From contig CALNXN010000009.1 of NCBI GenBank assembly GCA_942490645.1, positions 1 through 64,000 of the forward strand: 64,000 nucleotides of DNA, in the 5' to 3' direction. The DNA comes from CALNXN01 sp942490645 (GTDB lineage: Bacteria > Pseudomonadota > Alphaproteobacteria > Rhodobacterales > Rhodobacteraceae). The position numbers and the translations under genes were made by a program. Each line of letters opens with the position of its first letter. Position 1 is the stretch's first letter. The notes under the pieces are model-generated. The model was not told the DNA's origin, ran no database searches, and saw nothing but the letters and a program-made list of their open reading frames with translations. Of this stretch, positions 34,166-42,216 are shown piece after piece.

Positions 34166-34558
34166 ATGATCATAGTAGACAAACGTGGTCTGGAGGGCGG
34201 GGCGCGTGATGCGTCCGGGCCAGGATGGCGCAGTTTGCGACTGTTGGTGCGGTCGGATGGGATGGGGTTTTCGATGACGGAGACCACCGTGATGCCCGGT
34301 GCGGTTTTGTCGTTGCAATACCTCAACCATGTTGAGGCCTGCTATTGCGTCGGTGGGCGAGCGGTGGTGGTGGAGCGCGCGACTGGCCTTCGCCATGTGA
34401 TCGAGCCGGGGGTGCTTTATGCGCCAGACGCTCATGATGCGCATGAGGTAAGGGTGGAAGGGAATGAGGCGCTGCAGTTGATCTGTGTGTTTTCACCTGC
34501 GTTGGAGGGCACGGAGGTGCATGGGCCTGACGGCAGCTACCCGGCGCCCGAGCCATGA
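34166..34558 (+). CDS. ectC: Solitary ectoine synthase homologue (EctC, cupin)
   Basis: 130 residues, the usual EctC length, from ATG 34166 after GGGGCGG. The cupin core resembles ectoine synthase throughout: RLLVRSDGMGFSMTETTV, YLNHVEACYCVGG, ATGLRHVIEPGVLYAPDAHD and FSPALEGTEVHGPDGSYP. The metal ligands known for EctC (Glu in the NHxEA segment, Tyr in LYA, His in HDxH) are all present. EctC cyclises N-gamma-acetyl-diaminobutyrate to ectoine. No ectA or ectB is adjacent or elsewhere in this window, so it is an orphan that may use an imported precursor or do another cyclisation. A terminator follows at 34612. Confidence 0.8.
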   Translation: MIIVDKRGLEGGARDASGPGWRSLRLLVRSDGMGFSMTETTVMPGAVLSLQYLNHVEACYCVGGRAVVVERATGLRHVIEPGVLYAPDAHDAHEVRVEGNEALQLICVFSPALEGTEVHGPDGSYPAPEP

Positions 34559-34611
34559 GCGTTCTGGCGCACGCGCGCGATACTGGCAGCCGCCTCCGGC
34601 GTCTGCGTTGT

Positions 34612-34644
34612 GCCTCCGGCGGAGGTATTTTGGGCGAAAGGAAA
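34612..34644 (+). terminator. CCTCCGGCGGAGG hairpin with T-run, terminator of ectC; repeat copy 1
   Basis: The 6-bp stem CCTCCG/CGGAGG is followed by TATTTT. This is a plausible intrinsic terminator 54 nt after the ectC stop. The longer segment, extending through GGCGAAAGGAA, recurs at 38665-38696. Such elements are frequent between Roseobacter genes. Confidence 0.55.
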
Positions 34645-34667
34645 ACCGCAGAATAGTGGTGGTCAGG

Positions 34668-35276
34668 TCAGGTTTTCTGGCCGATTTTGGGTTCGGTTCC
34701 GGCGTTGATGCGTTTGATGTTGGCGCGGTGGCGCCAGAAGATCAACAGGGTCAGAATTGCACCAAGGGCAACGCCGATACCGTAGCCCAGAAAGACCATC
34801 GCGAAAGTGGAGGACGCAGCCGCGAGGAGGGCACCCATTGAGGAGATACGACTGGCCAGTGCACCGACGAGCCAAGCTGCACAAGCTGCAAGGCCGACTG
34901 GAAAGCTGAGGGCCAGCAGGATGCCGAGGAAGGTGGCCACGCCTTTGCCGCCCTTGAATTTGAGCCAGACGGGGTAGCAGTGGCCGATCATTGCCGCGAG
35001 ACCGGCGATTTGCGCGGTGTCTTCGCCGCCCGATGCGCGCGCGATCAGTACGATAATTCCGCCTTTGGCCGCGTCAAACAGGAGTGTCAGGGCGGCGGCG
35101 GTTTTGTTTCCGGTGCGCAGCACGTTTGTGGCACCAATGTTGCCGGAGCCGATTTCACGCAGATTGCCCAGCCCCATGACGCGCGCCATCACGATGCCGA
35201 AGGGAATGGAGCCCAGCAGGTAACCGGCCAGCGCCCACATCAGGAGGATCGTTTGAGAATGTTCGATGGGGGGCAT
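34668..35276 (-). CDS. plsY: Acyl-phosphate glycerol-3-phosphate acyltransferase PlsY
   Basis: 202 residues, polytopic membrane protein. The three PlsY motifs are visible: GYLLGSIPFGIVMARVMG, REIGSGNIGATNVLRTGNK and WLKFKGGKGVATFLGILL. It transfers an acyl group from acyl-phosphate to glycerol-3-phosphate, the first step of phospholipid synthesis. Its start overlaps the pyrC-like stop by one base (TAATG), so it is the last gene of the pyrB operon. Confidence 0.95.
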   Translation of the reverse strand: MPPIEHSQTILLMWALAGYLLGSIPFGIVMARVMGLGNLREIGSGNIGATNVLRTGNKTAAALTLLFDAAKGGIIVLIARASGGEDTAQIAGLAAMIGHCYPVWLKFKGGKGVATFLGILLALSFPVGLAACAAWLVGALASRISSMGALLAAASSTFAMVFLGYGIGVALGAILTLLIFWRHRANIKRINAGTEPKIGQKT

Positions 35277-36547
35277 TATTCGGCCTCGAAGACGCAGGTG
35301 CCTGCAACATAGGTTTTGAGGACCTTACCCTGCATCCGCGCGCCGTCAAACGGGGTGTTGCGCGATTTGGAATGCAGGCGGGCGCGGTCCATCAGGAAGG
35401 GAGCATCCGGATCAAAGAGCACCAGATCGGCGGGGGCACCCGGGGCCAAGCGCCCACTGGGCAGGCCTAGGCGTTTCGCGGGGTTGAGCGACATGGCGCG
35501 CCACAGAGCCGGCAGGTCGATGTGATCGGCGTGGTAGAGGCGCATGGCGGCAGGTAGCAGGGTTTCCAGAGCTACAGCACCTGAGGCTGCTTCCTCAAAA
35601 GGCAGGCGTTTGGATTCTTCGTCTTGCGGGGTGTGCATGGATGAAATGATGTCGATGAGCCCTTTCGCCACGGCATCGACCACGGCAAGGCGGTCGTGTT
35701 CATCGCGCAGCGGCGGTTTGAGTTTGAAGAACGTCCGGTAGTCGGCCACGTCCAGTGCGTTGAGCGTCAGGTGGTGGATTGAGGTGCCAGCGGTGATATC
35801 GAGCCCGTTGAGCTTGGCGCGTTCGAGGGCTGGCAGGGCGCGGGCGCAGGTGATCTGATCTGCGTGGTAGCGCGCGTTCGTCATTTCCAGCAGAGCGATG
35901 TCGCGGTCCAGCCCCATCCGTTCGGCCATGGGTGACACCGCTGGCAAGCCGCGCAGGGACGCAAATTTGCCGGACGTGGCGACGGCACCCGCGCTGAGGC
36001 CGGGCTCTTGTGGGTGCGCGATGACCAACGCGCCGAGTGAGCGCGCATAGGTCAGGGCGCGGGCAAAAACCTTGGTGTTGGTGATCACGCGGTCGCAATC
36101 GGTGAAGGCAACGGCACCTGCATCCATCAAGAAACCGATCTCGGTCATTTCGCGTCCGTCGCGCCCCTTTGTCAGCGCGGCCATGGGCAGCACGTTCACG
36201 GGCGAGGCCTCGTTGGCGCGTCGGGTGACGAATTCGAGGGTTTCGGGGCTGTCGATGGCGGGGGTCGTGTCGGGGCGGGTGATCATGGTGGTCACGCCGC
36301 CTGCTGCCGCCGCACGCCCTGCGGAGCGGTAGGATTCCTTGTGGCGCTCACCGGGCTCGCACACCTTGACGCCCAGATCGACGATGCCGGGCGCGAGGTA
36401 TTTCAGGCCGCAGTCGTGGGTCGGGCCATCCGGGCGCGCATCCTTGGGCAGGATATCGGTGATCTTGCCATTTTCGACTCGCAATCCGCCCGTGGAGACA
36501 GTGCCAAGTTCGGGGTCAACGAGGCGCGCATTGAGGAATGTGATCAT
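35276..36547 (-). CDS. pyrC: Dihydroorotase-like protein lacking the first zinc motif (PyrC'-type)
   Basis: 423 residues from ATG 36547, overlapping the upstream 34-residue gene (ATGA). It is an amidohydrolase of the dihydroorotase class with ITAGTSIHHLTLN, FKLKPPLRDEHDR, SMHTPQDEESKRLPFEEAAS and NPAKRLGLPSGRLAPGAPAD. The usual metal-binding HxH after the first strand is replaced by GIVDLGVKVCEPGERHKES. This parallels non-catalytic PyrC' proteins, which in pseudomonads support aspartate transcarbamoylase assembly. pyrB is in the same operon, consistent with a structural role. A separate active dihydroorotase would then be expected elsewhere. Catalysis using other ligands cannot be excluded. 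Confidence 0.85.
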   Translation of the reverse strand: MITFLNARLVDPELGTVSTGGLRVENGKITDILPKDARPDGPTHDCGLKYLAPGIVDLGVKVCEPGERHKESYRSAGRAAAAGGVTTMITRPDTTPAIDSPETLEFVTRRANEASPVNVLPMAALTKGRDGREMTEIGFLMDAGAVAFTDCDRVITNTKVFARALTYARSLGALVIAHPQEPGLSAGAVATSGKFASLRGLPAVSPMAERMGLDRDIALLEMTNARYHADQITCARALPALERAKLNGLDITAGTSIHHLTLNALDVADYRTFFKLKPPLRDEHDRLAVVDAVAKGLIDIISSMHTPQDEESKRLPFEEAASGAVALETLLPAAMRLYHADHIDLPALWRAMSLNPAKRLGLPSGRLAPGAPADLVLFDPDAPFLMDRARLHSKSRNTPFDGARMQGKVLKTYVAGTCVFEAE

Positions 36548-36648
36548 GCGCCCACCCAGAACATCAGGCCCACGACGGCGAAGGCGACCAGCAGGGCGAT
36601 CATCGCGATGCGCCCGGACATTTTGGGGTCTTTTGGGTCTTCGGTCAT
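36544..36648 (-). CDS. 34-residue single-pass membrane microprotein
   Basis: The predicted peptide is 34 residues. MTEDPKDPKMSGR is a charged N-terminus, and the rest is one hydrophobic helix (IAMIALLVAFAVVGLMFWVG). Both ends are locked by ATGA overlaps: its start overlaps the stop of the preceding 177-residue gene, and its stop overlaps the start of the pyrC-like gene. That positional precision is the main evidence that it is real. Function unknown; it may help keep the neighbouring reading frames coupled or act at the membrane. Confidence 0.7.
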   Translation of the reverse strand: MTEDPKDPKMSGRIAMIALLVAFAVVGLMFWVGA

Positions 36649-37178
36649 GCGAGTATCCACCAGATGAAAAGGGCAAGAGCGATTAAGGCGACCACGATCA
36701 GGGCGCTGCCAGAGCGGTTGTTGGGCGCGGGTCTGGATGGTTTTGGTGCGCCGGAATAGGGAGCGGCAGAGGCTGTCTTGAGCGGCTTGGCCGACATGTT
36801 GGCGCGTGCTTCGGGGTAGGTGCCGATGAGAGTGACATCGGGGCCGGGGGCGAGGGTGGTGGCAGAGCCGCCGAAACTGTTGGAAAAGAGCAAGAGGACA
36901 TAGCCGTCGAGGGCATCGAGCTTAGCGCGGTCTTTTACCAGCGCGTCCTCTGTGACGGCGTATCCTTCGGTGAGGTAGGCGGCGAGACCAACGCCTGCGA
37001 GGTCGGACACCGGGAAGATCTCGGTGCTTGCGGTGTCAATATGCGGTGCGTTGAGCAGATCACGGGCGAGGTCGGGCTTGGGATGTTTTTCGAGGGCTGC
37101 CGTGATCTCAAGCGGTGGGCGGTTGATGGCAAAGACGCGTATATGCGGGGGTTCGTTGGCGGGGATGGTGAGGGTCAT
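36645..37178 (-). CDS. Tail-anchored protein of unknown function
   Basis: 177 residues from ATG 37178, overlapping the stop of the preceding gene (ATGA). A soluble alpha/beta-looking part (residues 1-120, with DGYVLLLFSNSFGGSATTLA) is followed by a Pro/Ala/Ser linker. The protein ends in a C-terminal hydrophobic helix (SALIVVALIALALFIWWILA) with no tail after it. It should therefore be a C-terminally anchored inner-membrane protein facing the cytoplasm. I do not recognise the family. Conserved placement between pyrB and pyrC' is plausible but untested. Confidence 0.75.
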   Translation of the reverse strand: MTLTIPANEPPHIRVFAINRPPLEITAALEKHPKPDLARDLLNAPHIDTASTEIFPVSDLAGVGLAAYLTEGYAVTEDALVKDRAKLDALDGYVLLLFSNSFGGSATTLAPGPDVTLIGTYPEARANMSAKPLKTASAAPYSGAPKPSRPAPNNRSGSALIVVALIALALFIWWILA

Positions 37179-37651
37179 CTGGTGGCGACCTTTCGCATAA
37201 GGTCGCCTTCGAAGCTGTTGCGCAGGTCTGTGAAAGCCGCAACAAGCCATTGGTAATGCAGGCTTCGAAAAACCTCACTGTGCAAATTGGCCCCGATCCA
37301 GCGCAATTCGATTTTGGCATCGCTTTTGCCGCTGTGCGGCCAGGCGCAGGCCCCTGAACGCGTCCAGAGAGCGGTTCGGGCAGACGCGAGATCGTTGATC
37401 GCTCTTATCCCGGTAGTGGAATTGGTTTTGATTTCAGCGCGCAGTGATGTGTTGTCTGGGTCGGTTGCGAGGCTCTTTGACGTTGTCAGCACAGCGACAA
37501 GGCTGAACGGGTGCTGCATGTCACCTGAAATCGAGAGATACCCCTCGTTGCCGTGTATCGGTGTCTTGAAGACGGCCGCCTCGAACGGCGCATGACGGCG
37601 TGCGATGTCTTCAAACCCGCTCCAAAACCCGGCTGCCGTGAAATTGTTCAT
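37175..37651 (-). CDS. Hypothetical protein in the pyrB operon
   Basis: 158 residues, soluble, with no signal peptide or membrane helix. It begins MNNFTAAGFWSGFEDIARRH and contains DMQHPFSLVAVLTTSKSLAT and HYQWLVAAFTDLRNSFEGDL. Both ends overlap neighbours by ATGA (pyrB upstream, the tail-anchored gene downstream). Family not recognised. Confidence 0.75.
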   Translation of the reverse strand: MNNFTAAGFWSGFEDIARRHAPFEAAVFKTPIHGNEGYLSISGDMQHPFSLVAVLTTSKSLATDPDNTSLRAEIKTNSTTGIRAINDLASARTALWTRSGACAWPHSGKSDAKIELRWIGANLHSEVFRSLHYQWLVAAFTDLRNSFEGDLMRKVATR

Positions 37652-38592
37652 GCCGCCCCCCGTGTCAGTTTGAGGTTGCGGGCCAGCAGGTCCATCGCGG
37701 CCATGCGGACGGCGACGCCCATTTCGACCTGATCCTGAATAACGGAGCGGTTGATGTCATCGGCCAGCGTGCCGTCGATTTCGACGCCGCGGTTCATTGG
37801 GCCGGGGTGCATGACTATGGCATCGGGTTTGGCATGTTTCAGCTTGTCCGCGTCCAGCCCGTAGCGGTGGTAGTATTCGCGCTCCGAAGGGATGAACCCG
37901 CCGTCCATGCGTTCACGTTGCAGGCGCAACATCATCACGACATCGACGTCCCTGAGACCCTCGGCCATGTCGTCGAAGACCTCGACCCCAAATTCGGCGA
38001 TTCCTGAGGGCATCAAGGTTGGTGGGCCGATGAGGCGGATGCGGTTTTCCATCTTGCCTAGCAGCATGATGTTGGAACGCGCGACACGGGAATGGGCGAT
38101 GTCGCCGCAAATCGCAATGGAGAGGCGGTGCAAGCGGCCTTTGGCACGGCGGATTGTAAGGGCGTCGAGGAGCGCCTGCGTCGGGTGTTCATGGCGGCCG
38201 TCGCCCGCGTTCAGAACAGCGCAGTTGACCTTTTGTGCGAGCAAGTCCACCGCGCCAGATTGCGGGTGGCGCACGACCAGCAGGTCGGGGTGCATGGCGT
38301 TGAGTGTCATGGCCGTGTCGATCAGGGTTTCGCCCTTTTTGATGGAACTGGCCTGCATCGCCATGTTCATCACATCCGCGCCCAGACGCTTGCCCGCGAT
38401 CTCGAAGCTGGCCTGTGTGCGGGTGGAATTTTCGAAAAACATGTTGATCTGGGTAAGGCCCGTCAGAGCGTCAGCGTGTTTGTTGGGCTGGCGGTTGAGG
38501 TCCACGTAGGTCTCGGACAGATCGAGAAGCGTGGTGATTTCCTCGGCGCGCAGGTGTTCGATGCCGAGCAGATGGCGGTGGGGATAGGTCAT
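37648..38592 (-). CDS. pyrB: Aspartate carbamoyltransferase catalytic subunit
   Basis: 314 residues. FFENSTRTQASFEIAGKRLG holds the carbamoyl-phosphate STRT loop. ALDALTIRRAKG follows HPTQ in the His-containing active-site segment (DGRHEHPTQALLD). The 80s-type loop is MNMAMQASSIKKGETLIDTA, and MHPGPMNRGVEIDGTLAD lies near the C-terminus. It condenses carbamoyl phosphate with aspartate in pyrimidine synthesis. It heads the overlapping operon that continues to plsY. No pyrI regulatory subunit is seen, consistent with a class A holoenzyme that also contains a dihydroorotase-like partner. Confidence 0.95.
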   Translation of the reverse strand: MTYPHRHLLGIEHLRAEEITTLLDLSETYVDLNRQPNKHADALTGLTQINMFFENSTRTQASFEIAGKRLGADVMNMAMQASSIKKGETLIDTAMTLNAMHPDLLVVRHPQSGAVDLLAQKVNCAVLNAGDGRHEHPTQALLDALTIRRAKGRLHRLSIAICGDIAHSRVARSNIMLLGKMENRIRLIGPPTLMPSGIAEFGVEVFDDMAEGLRDVDVVMMLRLQRERMDGGFIPSEREYYHRYGLDADKLKHAKPDAIVMHPGPMNRGVEIDGTLADDINRSVIQDQVEMGVAVRMAAMDLLARNLKLTRGAA

Positions 38593-38664
38593 GGGCGTGG
38601 CCTTGCGCTATTTCACCCCTTTTAGGCAGAGGGCGCGGGCAGGGCAAGATGGCAGGGTGCGGGA

Positions 38665-38696
38665 GCCTCCGGCGGAGGTATTTCTGGCGAAAGGAA
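38665..38696. repeat. Roseobacter-type GCCTCCGGCGGAGG element, copy 2
   Basis: It is nearly identical to copy 1 at 34612-34644 over 32 bases, differing only around the T-run. Here it lies in the divergent gap between pyrB (minus) and the uracil-DNA glycosylase gene (plus). Neither gene would be terminated by it, so it is a repeat rather than a working terminator for these genes. Confidence 0.6.
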
Positions 38697-38741
38697 GAGT
38701 GAGGTTGTTCTTTTCGGCTCGGGGAGGGGATAAGCTGGGGT

Positions 38742-39512
38742 ATGGAATCGGCTGAGTATCATCACGCGGCGGCCCTGTTGCGATGGCAGGTTGAATTAGG
38801 GGCGACAGATGCAATCTCTGATGCGCCTGTGGACCGCTATGCGCTGGAGGCCAGCGCCAAGCCCAAACCCGAGGCGCGGGAGGTGGCGGCACCGGCGGTT
38901 GTTCAGCCTGCGGCCGTGGATGCCGTGTCGGAGGCAACTGCGCTTGCGTCGGGCGCAGGGTCGTTGGAAGGTTTGGCGACAGCTTTGGCGGGGTTCGAAC
39001 TGTGTGATCTCAAACGGGGCGCGCGCAATCTTGTTTTTGCCGATGGTGTGCCGGGCGCGCGGGTGATGATCGTGGGCGAGGCACCGGGTCGAGACGAAGA
39101 CCGCGAAGGGCGCCCGTTCGTGGGGCGTGCAGGGCAGCTACTGGACCGGATGTTGGCTGCGATTGATATGGGGCGCGCGCAGGATGCCACCCCGGTATAC
39201 ATCACCAACGTGTTGCCGTGGCGGCCGCCGCAGAACCGTGATCCAAAACCAGAAGAGATCGCAATGATGAAGCCGTTTCTGGAGCGCCACATCGCGCTGG
39301 CTGCGCCGGAGTTTCTGGTGGTGATGGGCAACATCAGCTGTCAGGCGTTGCTTGGCAAGCGCGGGATCACGCGGCTGCGCGGGACGTGGACGGAGGCTCT
39401 GGGGCTGCCTGTGTTGCCGATGTTTCACCCGGCTTACCTGTTGCGCAATCCTGCGGCCAAGCGTGAGGCCTGGGCGGATTTGCTGACGCTCAAGGCGCGG
39501 TTGAATGGTTGA
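38742..39512 (+). CDS. Uracil-DNA glycosylase, family 4-like, lacking Fe-S cysteines
   Basis: 256 residues. A variable N-terminal 75 residues precede the UDG fold. Motif A is VMIVGEAPGRDEDREGRPF, the middle region GRAGQLLDRMLAAI and TNVLPWRPPQNRDPKPEEIA, and motif B MFHPAYLLRNPAAKRE. It removes uracil from DNA in base-excision repair. Family 4 normally binds a 4Fe-4S cluster with four Cys. Here only one (FELCDLKRG) of the N-terminal pair is present, and the later two positions read Trp and Met. The cluster is therefore probably absent. It overlaps the LysE-type gene by 8 nt. Confidence 0.85.
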   Translation: MESAEYHHAAALLRWQVELGATDAISDAPVDRYALEASAKPKPEAREVAAPAVVQPAAVDAVSEATALASGAGSLEGLATALAGFELCDLKRGARNLVFADGVPGARVMIVGEAPGRDEDREGRPFVGRAGQLLDRMLAAIDMGRAQDATPVYITNVLPWRPPQNRDPKPEEIAMMKPFLERHIALAAPEFLVVMGNISCQALLGKRGITRLRGTWTEALGLPVLPMFHPAYLLRNPAAKREAWADLLTLKARLNG

Positions 39513-40113
39513 TCCGGTTGTGCTTTTGGCCTTTGTGCCAGCGGCTCTTGCGCTGAACCTGACGCCCGGGGCGGATATGATGTTTTGCCTTGGGCAGGGG
39601 ATGCGATCGGGGGCGCGGGGCGCCTGGGCGGCCAGTGCTGGCATCTCGGCGGGGTCCATGGTGCACATGACGCTGGCCGGTGCGGGCCTGGGGGCATTGA
39701 TCGCGCGCGCGCCATGGGCATTTGATGTCATCCGCTGGGTCGGCGTGGCGTATTTGCTGTGGCTGGCGTTTCAGGCGCTGCGCAGTGCGGAGGTGCCGGT
39801 TGTTGTGGCGATCCCGGCGCGGCGTGCGTTTCGCGACGGGTTGATCGTCAACCTGACCAACCCCAAGGTGATCCTGTTCGTTCTGGCGTTTGTGCCGCAG
39901 TTCGTTCGACCCGAGGCAGGATCGGTTTTAGGGCAATTCCTGATGTTCGGGGCGATCATCGCGTTGGGTGGGTTTTTGATCAACGGGTTGGTGGGTGTCT
40001 TTGCTGGCACGATGGGCGCGCGCATTCGGCGCAGTGCGCGGATGCTAGGTTGGATCACCGGTGGAATATTTGCAGCATTGGCCGTGCGCCTAGCGTTATT
40101 GGAGAGGACCTGA
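39505..40113 (+). CDS. LysE/RhtB-family exporter
   Basis: 202 residues, about six hydrophobic segments. The signature ALALNLTPGADMMFCLGQGM near the N-terminus and FRDGLIVNLTNPKVILFVLA in the middle are typical of LysE/RhtB amino-acid and homoserine-lactone exporters. It lies in the inner membrane. The exported compound is unknown. It overlaps the UDG gene and is two bases from moaB, so the three are probably cotranscribed. Confidence 0.9.
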   Translation: MVDPVVLLAFVPAALALNLTPGADMMFCLGQGMRSGARGAWAASAGISAGSMVHMTLAGAGLGALIARAPWAFDVIRWVGVAYLLWLAFQALRSAEVPVVVAIPARRAFRDGLIVNLTNPKVILFVLAFVPQFVRPEAGSVLGQFLMFGAIIALGGFLINGLVGVFAGTMGARIRRSARMLGWITGGIFAALAVRLALLERT

Positions 40114-40114
40114 T

Positions 40115-40660
40115 GTGGTGAGCCGAATTGATGAGAGCAAATCCTTTATGCCGGTGCGGATTGCGGTGCTGACTGTGTCGGACACGCGCAGCATGGCAGA
40201 GGACCGTTCGGGCGATGTGCTTGTTGCGAGGTTGACCGAGGCGGGCCATACCCTTGCGGACCGTCGCATCGTGCAGGACGACCGCGCCGAAATTGCGGCG
40301 CAGTTGCGCGCGTGGATTGCTGATAGTGGCGTGGATGTGGTGATTTCGACGGGCGGTACGGGCTTGACCGGACGTGATGTCACCGTCGAGGCGCACCGCG
40401 ATGTCTATGAAAAGGAAATCGACGCCTTTGGGACGGTGTTTACGATCGTGTCGATGCAGAAAATCGGGACAAGTGCGGTGCAAAGCCGCGCAACCGGCGG
40501 TGTGGCGGGGGGCACTTATCTTTTTGCGCTGCCCGGAAGCCCGGGGGCCTGTAAGGACGCGTGGGACGAGATATTGGACAAGCAACTCGATTATCGCCAC
40601 CGGCCTTGCAACTTTGTAGAGATTTTTCCGCGCCTTGATGAGCATGAGCGACGGAAATAG
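40115..40660 (+). CDS. moaB: Molybdenum cofactor biosynthesis protein MoaB
   Basis: 181 residues from a GTG start 7 nt after GGAGAGG (GTG at 40118 and ATG at 40148 are alternatives). RIAVLTVSDTRSMAEDRSGD, DVVISTGGTGLTGRDVTVEA (the MPT-binding GGTG motif) and FALPGSPGACKDAWDEIL match MoaB/MogA. It adenylylates molybdopterin ahead of molybdate insertion by MoeA. It is separate from the mobAB/moeA group at 54-57 kb but serves the same pathway. Confidence 0.95.
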   Translation: MVSRIDESKSFMPVRIAVLTVSDTRSMAEDRSGDVLVARLTEAGHTLADRRIVQDDRAEIAAQLRAWIADSGVDVVISTGGTGLTGRDVTVEAHRDVYEKEIDAFGTVFTIVSMQKIGTSAVQSRATGGVAGGTYLFALPGSPGACKDAWDEILDKQLDYRHRPCNFVEIFPRLDEHERRK

Positions 40661-40755
40661 CGCGCTGCTTCGTAACATATTTGTAGCCTTGGCATTTTTG
40701 CGAGGGCGATTAGATTAACCGGGGGGCGATTGGCCCCTTTGGGATTGGTACTGAC

Positions 40756-42213
40756 ATGCGGTTTTTGCGCCAAAGCGTGATTGGATTTTTTCTGGCGGCG
40801 GTCACGCTGGCGCTGCTGATCTATGCGGTTCAGATGGTCGTAGGTGCGGTGCAAGAGCGCATGGCGCAAGATACCCGGTCGCCGCCAGCACGCGAACGGG
40901 TGTTTGCGGTGAACGTGGTGACAGCTAAACCGGAAACGATTGTACCTGTTCTGGAAACCTTTGGTGAAGTGCAGTCACGTCGCACGCTGGAATTGCGTGC
41001 CGCCGTCGGCGGACGCGTTGTGGCGCTGTCGGAACAGTTTGAAGATGGTGGGTCCGTGCAGGCGGGCGATGTGCTGGTGCGCATTGATCCGGCGGACATG
41101 CAATCGGCGCGCGACCGCTTGCAGGCCGATCTGGCGGATGCCGAGGCCGAAGAACGTGACGCTGGACGCGGTTTGGCGTTGGCGCAGGATGAATTGGCCG
41201 CCGCCCAAGAGCAAGCAACACTGCGCCAGCGGGCCTATCAGCGGCAGGTCGATCTACAAGAGCGCGGCGTCGGCACCGCTGCGGCCGTGGAAACGGCGGA
41301 ACTGGCAGCATCGGCCGCCCGGCAGGCCGTTTTGGCGCGCAGGCAAGCCGTCACGCAAGCCGAGGCGCGCATCGATCAGGCGGCCACCCGGTTGTCACGC
41401 ACCCGCATTGCTGTTGCTGAAGCGGAGCGCAAGCTGGCTGATACGCGGCTGATCGCCCCGTTTGACGGGACGCTGAGTGCGACATCCGTGGTGGAGGGGC
41501 GGCTGGTCAACACCAACGAGCGGCTGGCGGACCTGATTGACCCCGATGATCTGGAAGTGTCGTTCCGTGTTTCCACCGCGCAATATACCCGGCTGTTGGA
41601 TGAGACAGGTGCGCTGATCACTGCGCCGGTAACTGCAATACTGGATGTAACGGGGTTCGATCTGACTGTTGATGGCGCCATCACCCGCGCCTCGGCGGCG
41701 GCAGGAACGGGACAAACAGGGCGACTTGTTTTTGCCCATTTGGGAAAGGCCCCGGGGTTCAAACCCGGTGATTTCGTGACGCTACAGGTGTCGGAGCCGT
41801 TGCTTCGCAATGTGATGCGCCTGCCTGCTTCTGCTTTGAACGGAAGCGGGCAAGTTCTTGTTTTGGGTCAGGATAACCGGCTGGAGGCAGTTGATGTGAC
41901 GCTGTTGCGCAGGCAAGGCGACGACGTTCTGGTGCGCGGTCCACAGTTGGAGGGTCGCGAGGTGGTCACGACGCGTACACCGCTTTTGGGTCCGGGCATT
42001 TCGGTGAACCCGTTGCGCCCAGGTGCGGCCGAGGCACCACCCACCCCAGCGATGGTCGAACTGACACAGGAACGCCGCGCCAAGCTGATTGCATTCGTGG
42101 AAGGCAACACACGGATGCCCGAAGAGGCCAAGGCACGGGTGCTGGCACGACTGGCCGAGCGTGAGGTGCCGTTACAGATGGTGGAGCGGATCGAAAGCCG
42201 GATGGGGGGCTAG
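40756..42213 (+). CDS. RND efflux periplasmic adaptor (HlyD/AcrA-like)
   Basis: 485 residues. An N-terminal membrane anchor (FFLAAVTLALLIYAV) is followed by a lipoyl/biotinyl-like hairpin half (TLELRAAVGGRVVALSEQFE, VQAGDVLVRIDPADM), a long Ala/Gln/Arg-rich coiled-coil (about residues 110-225), and beta-barrel sequence (DTRLIAPFDGTLSATSVVEG). It links an inner-membrane RND pump to an outer-membrane channel. The pump gene follows after three bases. A GGGGCGATTGGCCCC palindrome precedes the start. No outer-membrane TolC gene or regulator is adjacent. Confidence 0.9.
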   Translation: MRFLRQSVIGFFLAAVTLALLIYAVQMVVGAVQERMAQDTRSPPARERVFAVNVVTAKPETIVPVLETFGEVQSRRTLELRAAVGGRVVALSEQFEDGGSVQAGDVLVRIDPADMQSARDRLQADLADAEAEERDAGRGLALAQDELAAAQEQATLRQRAYQRQVDLQERGVGTAAAVETAELAASAARQAVLARRQAVTQAEARIDQAATRLSRTRIAVAEAERKLADTRLIAPFDGTLSATSVVEGRLVNTNERLADLIDPDDLEVSFRVSTAQYTRLLDETGALITAPVTAILDVTGFDLTVDGAITRASAAAGTGQTGRLVFAHLGKAPGFKPGDFVTLQVSEPLLRNVMRLPASALNGSGQVLVLGQDNRLEAVDVTLLRRQGDDVLVRGPQLEGREVVTTRTPLLGPGISVNPLRPGAAEAPPTPAMVELTQERRAKLIAFVEGNTRMPEEAKARVLARLAEREVPLQMVERIESRMGG

Positions 42214-42216
42214 GGT

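Noticed and set aside
33295..34209. 304-codon plus-strand frame
   Set aside because: Antisense to the aldo/keto reductase and GST genes, whose motifs are clear.
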